Assembly (NCBI RefSeq): GCF_938045465.1 | Contig: NZ_CALIBF010000187.1 | Location: 1-11,542 of the forward strand | Source of the DNA: an uncultured Campylobacter sp. | GTDB taxonomy: Bacteria > Campylobacterota > Campylobacteria > Campylobacterales > Campylobacteraceae | Direction: 5' to 3' | Length of the DNA stretch: 11,542 nt | Part shown: one piece after another, positions 6,194 to 11,542 of the stretch | Layout of the letters: each line of letters begins with the position of its first letter | How positions within the stretch are numbered: the first letter of the stretch is position 1 | Notes under the pieces: model-generated | Databases searched by the model: none | Told to the model about the DNA's origin: nothing | Seen by the model: the letters and a program-made list of their open reading frames with translations, nothing else | Position numbers and translations under genes: made by a program

Positions 6194-7186
6194 ATGATTT
6201 CCGTTGCTATAGACGCGATGGGCGGTGATTTCGGCTGCGAGCCGATAATAAACGGAGTCGTAGATGCGCTGCGAGAGCGTAAATTTAATGCGTTTTTGGT
6301 AGGCGACGAAGCGCAAATCAAGCCTTTTATTCCACAAGATCAAGGCTTTGAGAAATATATCACTTACGTAGCTGCAAGCGAAGTTTTCGAGATGAAAGAG
6401 GGCGCAACCGACGCTCTCAAACGCAAAGAGAGCAGCATCTTTAAAGCGGTCGATCTAGTAAAAGACGGCACTTGCAAAGCCGTGGTATCCGCAGGACACA
6501 GCGGCGCTACGATGAGTCTTGCGACGCTTCGCATAGGCAGGCTGAAAGGCATTTTACGCCCGGCGATTGCTACGCTGATGCCAAATTCCATAGGTGGACG
6601 TACGCTTGTGCTGGATGTGGGCGCTTATGTGGATTGTAAGCCTGAGAATTTATTTCAATTCGCGATTATGGGCGAAGCATACGCCAAGGAGATTATGGGT
6701 TTAAACGCACCACGCATCGGCTTATTATCCAACGGCGAGGAGGATAGTAAAGGCAACGAGGTAACAAAAGAAGCCTTTCATATGCTTAAGAAGATGCAAA
6801 ATTTTATCGGTAATGTCGAAGGCAATCAAATTTTTGACGGCTCGGTAGACGTGGTCGTGTGCGACGGATTTATCGGCAACATTATGCTAAAATCCAGCGA
6901 AGGTGTCGCAAGCGCTATCGGCAAACTTATCAAAAACGAAACAAAAAAATCCCCGATCGCCATCGCAGGCTCCATCTTGATGAAGCGCGTCTTTAAAATT
7001 ATCAAAAAAAGTACGGATTATGACGAATACGGCGGTGCGCCGCTTTTAGGCGTCAAAGAATGCGTCATCATAAGCCATGGCAAAAGCACCCCGAAAGCCG
7101 TTAAAAACGCGATCTTTCAAGCGCTTAAATTTGCAGATTCTAAAATCAACTCCGCGATAGAAAGCGAAATTTCTTCAAACGAATAG
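6194..7186 (+). CDS. plsX: Phosphate acyltransferase PlsX (330 aa)
   Basis: Converts acyl-ACP and phosphate to acyl-phosphate, the donor that PlsY uses to make lysophosphatidic acid; a soluble enzyme acting at the inner face of the membrane. Family motifs are all present: DAMGGD (7-12), SAGHSGATM (99-107), DVGAYVDCKPE (141-151), GLLSNGEEDSKGNE (176-189), DGFIGNIMLK (224-233) and YDEYGGAPLLGV (276-287). The length is normal. The ATG follows the rpmF stop by 4 nt and has no good Shine-Dalgarno sequence, so it probably depends on translation of rpmF. fabH starts 8 bp after its stop. Together they link phospholipid and fatty-acid synthesis. Confidence 0.97.
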   Translation: MISVAIDAMGGDFGCEPIINGVVDALRERKFNAFLVGDEAQIKPFIPQDQGFEKYITYVAASEVFEMKEGATDALKRKESSIFKAVDLVKDGTCKAVVSAGHSGATMSLATLRIGRLKGILRPAIATLMPNSIGGRTLVLDVGAYVDCKPENLFQFAIMGEAYAKEIMGLNAPRIGLLSNGEEDSKGNEVTKEAFHMLKKMQNFIGNVEGNQIFDGSVDVVVCDGFIGNIMLKSSEGVASAIGKLIKNETKKSPIAIAGSILMKRVFKIIKKSTDYDEYGGAPLLGVKECVIISHGKSTPKAVKNAIFQALKFADSKINSAIESEISSNE

Positions 7187-7194
7187 GAAAACGA

Positions 7195-8193
7195 ATGCAA
7201 AAAGCCTCGATGATCTCAATCGCAGCATACGCGCCGAGCCAAATTTTAACCAATTTCGATCTTGAAAAGATGGTTGAAACGACTGATGAATGGATCGTCA
7301 AGCGAACTGGCATTCATGAACGCCGTATCGCGAAGGGCGAAACCACTAGTGATCTAGGCGTGAAAGCGGCTTTAAAGGCGATCGAGCGTAGCAACCTACA
7401 AAAAAACGAGATCGATACAATAATATGCGCCACGATCTCGCCCGATTATTTCTGCATGCCCTCGACCGCGTGCGTTATCGCGGATAAACTGGGTTTAAAT
7501 TTCGGCATCACGGCGTTTGATATAAATGCCGCCTGTACGGGCTTCATCTATCTTTTAGAGCTCGCAAAATCCCTCATCGAAAGCGGCGCTAAAAAACACG
7601 TGTTGATAATCGGTACGGAAAAGCTAAGTTCGATAGTCGATTGGAGCGACCGTGCTACGTGCATACTTTTCGGCGACGGTGCGGGCGCTGCGGTTATCGC
7701 GGCACGCGACGATAACGAAATCATTGACATTCATACCGCTAGCGACGGCAGCAAAGGTGATCTTCTCATTACCCCGGCTCCGGGCAGCGTAAATCCGCTT
7801 AGCAGGAAGATCATTGACGAAAAGCTAGGTTTCATGCAGATGGCGGGGCGCGAGGTCTTTAAAATTGCGGTACCGACGCTTAGTAACGACGTCGTGGAGA
7901 TTTTGGCGAAAAATAAAATTTTGCCCGAGCAGGTCGATCTTTTCATCCCGCATCAGGCAAATTTACGCATTATCGAGGCGGTTAAGGCGAGACTGGAATT
8001 TAGCGACGAGCAGTGCGTGCTTACAATCGGCAAATACGGTAACACGAGCTCGGCGTCGATCCCGATGGCGATAAATGACGCTTACGAGAGCGGCAGGCTC
8101 AAAAACGGCTCGCTTATGCTTTTGGATGCGTTCGGCGGCGGCTTTACGTGGGGCAGCGCGCTTTTGAAATTCGGCGGCAATAGTATAAACTAG
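7195..8193 (+). CDS. fabH: 3-oxoacyl-ACP synthase III, FabH (332 aa)
   Basis: Condenses acetyl-CoA with malonyl-ACP to start each fatty acid chain. The catalytic triad is visible: Cys114 in NAACTGFIYL, His253 in PHQANLRII and Asn283 in KYGNTSSASIP. The N-terminal TTDEWIVKRTGIHERRIA (29-46) and C-terminal LMLLDAFGGGFTWGSALLKF (307-326) segments are standard for the family, and the length is normal. AGGA lies 6 nt before the ATG at 7195; an ATG five codons later (MISIAAYAP) is possible but has no better site. It is the last gene of the ndk operon: a 965-bp spacer without a clear gene follows. I see no strong terminator directly after the stop, only an AGCGCT palindrome followed by TTTTT (8192-8202). 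Confidence 0.97.
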   Translation: MQKASMISIAAYAPSQILTNFDLEKMVETTDEWIVKRTGIHERRIAKGETTSDLGVKAALKAIERSNLQKNEIDTIICATISPDYFCMPSTACVIADKLGLNFGITAFDINAACTGFIYLLELAKSLIESGAKKHVLIIGTEKLSSIVDWSDRATCILFGDGAGAAVIAARDDNEIIDIHTASDGSKGDLLITPAPGSVNPLSRKIIDEKLGFMQMAGREVFKIAVPTLSNDVVEILAKNKILPEQVDLFIPHQANLRIIEAVKARLEFSDEQCVLTIGKYGNTSSASIPMAINDAYESGRLKNGSLMLLDAFGGGFTWGSALLKFGGNSIN

Positions 8194-8339
8194 CGCTTTT
8201 TAAATTTCATTGATCTTTAAATTTCGCCATATTTAAGAGTTAAATTCCAAGCTTATTTACAAAACTAATTTCAAATTTATATTTATTCCGAGTCGGATTT
8301 CAAAATTTTAAAATGAGGCGTTTGTAATAAAAAGCATAT

Positions 8340-8345
8340 TATAAT
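8340..8345 (+). promoter_or_regulatory. Orphan -10 box in the fabH–metF-like gap
   Basis: A perfect TATAAT with no recognisable gene behind it. A start near 8352 would give a transcript reading into the spacer. It has no TG extension and lies in A+T-rich DNA, so chance occurrence is quite possible. Confidence 0.25.
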
Positions 8346-8706
8346 ATTGCGTAGTTTGAGTATTGGTTTTCTGTGCGAGATTATAAAACGACGTTAGTCT
8401 GAGGCTACTGCTTTTTGGCGACGGGCTTTTAGAAATATAAAAGAAATCAAATATGATAGCCTAAATGGGTGTTAATTTCAGCGGATTTTGCATTAACGGC
8501 TTTTAATTGGCTGCAAAGCTCGACAAGTATTTTTACGGCGGCGTATGTGGATCTTTTGAGTGACCTACACATAGGCTGTAGAATAAAATTTAAATACCAA
8601 AACGCTCACAACAGCAAGCATCAAATTGCCTTAGATTTGAAATTTAGCATAAACGCTAGTAAATTTAATCAAATACCACAAACGGGGCGATAAAGGATGC
8701 CATGCC

Positions 8707-8784
8707 ATGAGTGCAGAGGCGTCGTATCTAATATTGGTTTCGTTTGCCCTCTACAGCTATCCCTCGTTATACAATATACTCTAA
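8707..8784 (+). CDS. Possible 25-residue hydrophobic peptide
   Basis: An ATG at 8707 opens 25 codons whose product starts MSAEASYLILVSFALYSY and is hydrophobic through its middle, like many small membrane peptides or type I toxin peptides. AAAGGA lies 9 nt upstream, a little far. Two other ATGs nearby lead to a 2-residue and a 32-residue frame. The stop falls inside the hairpin cluster that follows. No homologue is recognised, and a chance frame of this size is likely. Confidence 0.15.
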   Translation: MSAEASYLILVSFALYSYPSLYNIL

Positions 8785-8850
8785 AAAAGAGATAGGAAAT
8801 TAGTTATCTCTATATAGATAGCGGCGAGCCGGAGGGCGCAGCCACGCTAT
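8779..8850 (+). other. Hairpin cluster, possible structured RNA
   Basis: Three pairings can be drawn by eye. AGAGATA (8788-8794) pairs with TATCTCT (8805-8811). CTCT (8779-8782) could instead pair with AGAG (8788-8791), which excludes the first. ATAGC-GGC (8818-8825) pairs with GCC and GCTAT (8841-8843, 8846-8850), enclosing an inner GCC-GGAG-GGC hairpin (8828-8837). The last element is much richer in G+C than its surroundings. A TACAAT at 8770-8775 could start a transcript near 8783. I recognise no RNA family, and no T-run follows closely. Confidence 0.25.
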
Positions 8851-9109
8851 AGCTACAGACTGAAGCGGTCAATGCGTTTAGTTTTAGTGCGAAAGCTACA
8901 GCTATTTATAGGTTTTGATGGTAGGTCCAGCTCAATGCCATTGTAAGCATTTAAAAATTTTAGCACGAAATATCATCTTGCAGTTATGGACGACAGGTAT
9001 TAAAGCATATTATTAAGGCAATTTTTTATAAATTTTAAGTTCAAATTCCATTCGGATAAAATTTCGATTTATTTTTCAGAAAGCGATCTAAAATTATTTA
9101 AAATTCCTC

Positions 9110-9135
9110 CGCTAGCTTAGACTATCTAGCGTTTT
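9110..9135 (+). terminator. Terminator-like hairpin before the metF-like 3' end
   Basis: CGCTAG (9110-9115) pairs with CTAGCG (9126-9131) around a 10-nt loop, followed by TTTT, G and TT. It would stop a plus-strand transcript from the spacer 20-odd bp before the convergent metF-like gene ends. Read on the minus strand it lies about 27 bp after that gene's stop, but without a following T-run. Confidence 0.4.
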
Positions 9136-9158
9136 GTTCGTGTACCCGATTTAAAATT

Positions 9159-10082
9159 TTAAATAATATAAAATCCCAAATTCTCGTGCTTAAGGATAAT
9201 TTTTCTGATCTCTTTTAGTAAGCTGAGCGAGGCTTCGATTTCGACGCGGCGGGTGCTGACACTCTCGACGTTTGCGCCCACGCTCACCCCTTTTGCGAGG
9301 GCGTATTTATAGATGAAATCAAACATCTCTGCGCACAGCGCTGTTGAACTTTGCAAGATATCGACGCTGCTTTGCAGTCGCTGCTGCAGAAAATCTGGCA
9401 CCGAGATGCCAAGCCATTTCATAAACTCAAGCGTCTTTAGGCTGCCGCACGGCGTGAAAGTAAAGATTATCGGCACCTTTTTGCACTCCAAAGCGGCGTA
9501 ATCGTCGATGAAATCTTTGGCATTTTGCACATTATAAACCGCCTGAGTGATAAAAAATTCGCACCCGTCCGCAGTCTTCTCCGCGATTTTTAGGTGCTCG
9601 TCGCGGCTCTTTTCATGGCGCTCGGGTATGCAGATGCCGCCTAGGCAAAGATGCTGCGCCACGAGTTGCTTGAGCTCATAGGCGCGGCTTAGATGCAGTT
9701 TGCATTCTTCGTTTTTAGAGCTCGCCCCCACGAAAACGCTCAGTCCGCTTGTGGCATGCCTTAGAATTTCGCAAAATTCCGCTTCATCGTATTTGCCTAC
9801 CGCGCGGTAGATGATCGCTTCTTTATCAGTGTGTAGATACTGCGTGTAATAGCGCGCAGGATCGATCGTATGCACAAAAGGAAAGGTCCGCTCATCTTTC
9901 GTGCGCGCGCTTTCATCTTGTAGATCGTAGATGACGATGCCGTCGCATTCGCATTCGCCTAGGCGCTGCGACCACGCCGTACCTAGGCGCTCGAGCTCGT
10001 CTTGAGAGGACGTGATTTTAGGCGGAACGATGCCATAGAGCAAAATTCCGCTTTTTCCGTTTCTAATTTTTTCTTTTAACAC
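9159..10082 (-). CDS. Methylenetetrahydrofolate reductase-family protein, non-canonical (307 aa)
   Basis: Resembles the flavin-dependent methylenetetrahydrofolate reductase family (MetF, COG0685), a TIM-barrel enzyme of one-carbon metabolism. Recognisable segments are LYGIVPPK (15-22), DLQDESARTKDERTFPF (~54-70), VFVGASS (~116-122), GGICIPERH (~148-156), CEFFITQAVYN (~174-184), TPCGSLKTLEFMKWLGI (~210-226) and VSVGANVESVSTRRVEIEAS (~268-287). In E. coli MetF the catalytic Glu28 sits in FEFFPPRT; by my alignment the same place here is Gly17. The sequence fits a separate branch often annotated as MTHFR-like, and its actual reaction is unproven. The start is GTG at 10082, with AAGGA 7 nt upstream; the ATG that overlaps it is in another frame and stops after eight codons. 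It is divergent from the ATPase gene. Confidence 0.82.
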   Translation of the reverse strand: MLKEKIRNGKSGILLYGIVPPKITSSQDELERLGTAWSQRLGECECDGIVIYDLQDESARTKDERTFPFVHTIDPARYYTQYLHTDKEAIIYRAVGKYDEAEFCEILRHATSGLSVFVGASSKNEECKLHLSRAYELKQLVAQHLCLGGICIPERHEKSRDEHLKIAEKTADGCEFFITQAVYNVQNAKDFIDDYAALECKKVPIIFTFTPCGSLKTLEFMKWLGISVPDFLQQRLQSSVDILQSSTALCAEMFDFIYKYALAKGVSVGANVESVSTRRVEIEASLSLLKEIRKIILKHENLGFYII

Positions 10083-10106
10083 TTGCCATTCCTTGATTTT
10101 TCGCGC

Positions 10107-10115
10107 ATTTTAGCA
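10107..10115 (-). promoter_or_regulatory. Extended -10 promoter for the metF-like gene
   Basis: On the minus strand this reads TGCTAAAAT, an extended -10 box. A start near 10100 leaves a leader of about 18 nt before the GTG. Its upstream side is the A+T block 10116-10137 shared with the opposite promoter. Confidence 0.5.
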
Positions 10116-10137
10116 AATTTAAATTTAAAAATTTAAA

Positions 10138-10146
10138 TGATATAAT
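10138..10146 (+). promoter_or_regulatory. Extended -10 promoter for the ATPase gene
   Basis: TGATATAAT is a consensus extended -10 box. A start near 10153 leaves a leader of about 24 nt before the ATG. It faces away from the metF-like promoter; the two -10 hexamers are 28 bp apart, so their upstream regions overlap. Confidence 0.65.
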
Positions 10147-10176
10147 GCCGAGCAAATTGCAAATTTAAGGAACGCA

Positions 10177-11542
10177 ATGAAAACGCTTCAAGAAAATTTA
10201 AAGCTTTTTTATCTAGGGCTCGAAAACAGCGAGCCATTTTTGTATAAAAACAAGGATCTGACGACTCACGCGCTTATCATCGGAATGACCGGCAGCGGTA
10301 AAACGGGACTTGGCATCACGCTGCTAGAGGAAGCCGCGATCGATAATATCCCATCCATCATCATCGATCCGAAGGGCGATTTAACGAATTTGGCTCTTAC
10401 CTTTCCGCAGATGAGGGCTGAGGATTTTGAGCCCTATATTGACGAGGCCGAGGCGCAAAACAAAGGTCTTAGCGTGCGCGAGTACGCCGAGCAGACTGCA
10501 AATACCTGGCGCGAGGGGATCGAGGGCTCGTATCAAGACCTGGCGAGAGTGGAGCTTTTGAAAAACAGCGCCGATTTTAGAATTTATACGCCCAAATCAA
10601 GCGCAGGGCTTGGCATCAGTCTACTAAGCGACTTTGAAGCGCCGAAAGGCTTAAACGAAGAGGATTTGAATAACTACGTCGGCGGTATCGCCACTAGCGT
10701 GCTAAGCCTCGCGGGGATTAGCAGCGATAATCTCAGCTCACCGGAATTTTTGCTGATCAGCCAAATTCTGACCTATCATTTTAACAAAGGCGAGGGGGTG
10801 AGCGTGGTGGATCTCATCGCGCAGATCGGCAACCCGCCTTTCGATAAAATCGGCGTTTTCGATGTTAATACCTTTTTTCCGAGCGATAAGCGAATGGCGC
10901 TTGCGATGAAGATTAACGCGCTCATCGCAAGCCCGAGTTTTAAACTTTGGTGCGAGGGCGAGCGGCTAAATATCGCCAAGATGCTCTTTGATGAAAACGG
11001 CAGGGCGAGAGCGAATATATTTTCTATCGCGCATCTAAACGACGATGAGAGGATGTTTTTCGTCACGCTGCTTTTAGGCGAGATGATCAAATGGATGCGC
11101 ACCACCAGTGGTACGAGTTCCTTGCGCGCAGTACTTTATATGGATGAAATTTACGGCTTCTTCCCTCCAAACGGCAATCCGCCGAGCAAAACCCCGATGC
11201 TTACGCTGCTAAAGCAGGCTCGCGCGTTCGGACTTGGCTGCGTATTATCGACCCAAAACCCGGTTGATCTCGATTATAAGGGACTTAGCAATATCGGTAC
11301 GTGGTTTATCGGGCGCTTGCAGACCGCGCAGGATAAGGAGCGCGTCATCAGCGGCCTAAGCGGCATCGGCTCAAATCCGATCGATAAAAGCGTGCTTATG
11401 GAGAAAATTTCAAATCTCAAAAAGCGAAATTTTTTGGTAAAAAACATCAACGAGGACGTGCTGCGAGTGATCGAGACGCGCTTCGCGCTAAGCTATCTAA
11501 AGGGTCCTTTAAGCAATGAGCAAATTTCAAATTTAATGAAAG
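10177..11542 (+). CDS. HerA/FtsK-superfamily P-loop ATPase, 3' end beyond the window
   Basis: Partial gene: 455 codons are open to the window edge with no stop. The product is an ATPase of the HerA/FtsK (VirD4/TraG-like) superfamily, widely conserved in bacteria but little studied. The Walker A motif is GMTGSGKT (36-43). DPKGDL (64-69) follows, as is usual in these proteins. The Walker B motif is AVLYMDEI (318-325) with YGFFPPNGNPPSK after it, and the sensor-like STQNPVDLDYKG (358-369) and TWFIGRLQT (~375-383) segments complete the core. AAGGA lies 5 nt before the ATG, and an extended -10 box is 31 bp further up. No NurA-like or other partner is seen beside it, only the divergent MTHFR-like gene, so a defence role is not supported. 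It could be a DNA or protein translocase; the substrate is unknown. Confidence 0.85.
   Translation, partial: MKTLQENLKLFYLGLENSEPFLYKNKDLTTHALIIGMTGSGKTGLGITLLEEAAIDNIPSIIIDPKGDLTNLALTFPQMRAEDFEPYIDEAEAQNKGLSVREYAEQTANTWREGIEGSYQDLARVELLKNSADFRIYTPKSSAGLGISLLSDFEAPKGLNEEDLNNYVGGIATSVLSLAGISSDNLSSPEFLLISQILTYHFNKGEGVSVVDLIAQIGNPPFDKIGVFDVNTFFPSDKRMALAMKINALIASPSFKLWCEGERLNIAKMLFDENGRARANIFSIAHLNDDERMFFVTLLLGEMIKWMRTTSGTSSLRAVLYMDEIYGFFPPNGNPPSKTPMLTLLKQARAFGLGCVLSTQNPVDLDYKGLSNIGTWFIGRLQTAQDKERVISGLSGIGSNPIDKSVLMEKISNLKKRNFLVKNINEDVLRVIETRFALSYLKGPLSNEQISNLMK

Larger units (their letters stand above)
8194..9158. other. 965-bp spacer without a convincing gene
   Basis: This stretch is A+T-rich with stops in all frames. 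It contains an orphan TATAAT (8340-8345), a 25-codon frame (8707-8784), a hairpin cluster in locally G+C-rich DNA (8779-8850), repeated CTACAGCTAT (8751-8760 and 8896-8905), an open frame broken by stops (8872-9120) and a terminator-like hairpin (9110-9135). Neighbouring intergenic gaps are 4-330 bp, so its length stands out. It may be a decayed gene, a non-coding RNA locus or both. Confidence 0.7.

Noticed and set aside
8285..8299. Terminator at TCCGAGTCGGA after fabH
   Set aside because: The stem is only 4 bp with a 3-nt loop and lies about 95 bp from the fabH stop with no immediate T-run.
8469..8693. 74-codon frame in the fabH–metF-like gap
   Set aside because: It starts with GTG without a ribosome binding site, the composition is unremarkable, and nothing is recognisable in it.
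8779..8850. CsrB-like sponge RNA, because two loops expose GGA
   Set aside because: Only two such loops are present, and GGA is not visibly enriched over the gap compared with what base composition would give.
8821..8850. Part of signal recognition particle RNA (CCGGAGG resembles its conserved tip)
   Set aside because: The asymmetric internal loop sequence and the GGAAGCAGC-like segment are missing, and the stem is too short.
9039..9049. T-arm-like GTTCAAATTCC suggesting a tRNA
   Set aside because: There is no G+C-rich T stem, acceptor stem or anticodon arm around it.

Overview
The window looks like the chromosome of a Campylobacter or close Campylobacterota relative. Three things suggest this. 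Protein matches and gene order are typical: the set ahpC / fdxA – ndk – DUF177 – rpmF – plsX – fabH is, as I recall it, the same order as in C. jejuni. Promoters are extended -10 boxes (TGnTAtaAT-like) without clear -35 boxes. Intergenic DNA is rich in AAATTT while codon use is fairly G+C-rich, which favours a moderate-GC species (C. gracilis / C. rectus / C. showae type) over C. jejuni itself. The species is an inference.

Left part (1-3780, minus strand): a two-gene operon. A 910-residue exported M16 zinc metallopeptidase is followed, through a one-base TGATG stop/start overlap, by a short SbmA/BacA-family inner-membrane peptide transporter. A promoter lies just upstream of the peptidase. 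The pair resembles the periplasmic-peptidase plus transporter pairs of the PqqL/YddA and FusC/FusD systems. It is the most interesting unit here.

3781-4078: a gene-poor spacer with a 9-bp tandem repeat (six full copies) and two adjacent hairpins just after ahpC.

4079-5140: divergent ahpC (2-Cys peroxiredoxin, minus) and fdxA (2[4Fe-4S] ferredoxin, plus) share a 180-bp control region. It holds a promoter for each gene and a 21-bp near-perfect palindrome resembling a Fur-type operator. fdxA ends in a strong hairpin.

5217-8193 (plus): ndk, a DUF177/YceD zinc-ribbon-like protein, rpmF (bL32, 48 residues), plsX and fabH, packed with gaps of 3-18 bp. This looks like one operon joining nucleotide supply, a ribosomal protein and the start of phospholipid and fatty-acid synthesis.

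8194-9158: 965 bp with no convincing gene, unusually long for this compact chromosome. It holds an orphan TATAAT box, a local G+C-rich hairpin cluster, one 25-codon reading frame behind a Shine-Dalgarno-like AAAGGA, a possible decayed reading frame and a terminator-like hairpin.

9159-11542: a divergent pair. On the minus strand is a non-canonical methylenetetrahydrofolate reductase-family protein. On the plus strand is a HerA/FtsK-like P-loop ATPase cut by the window end. Their extended -10 boxes lie back to back in a 94-bp spacer.
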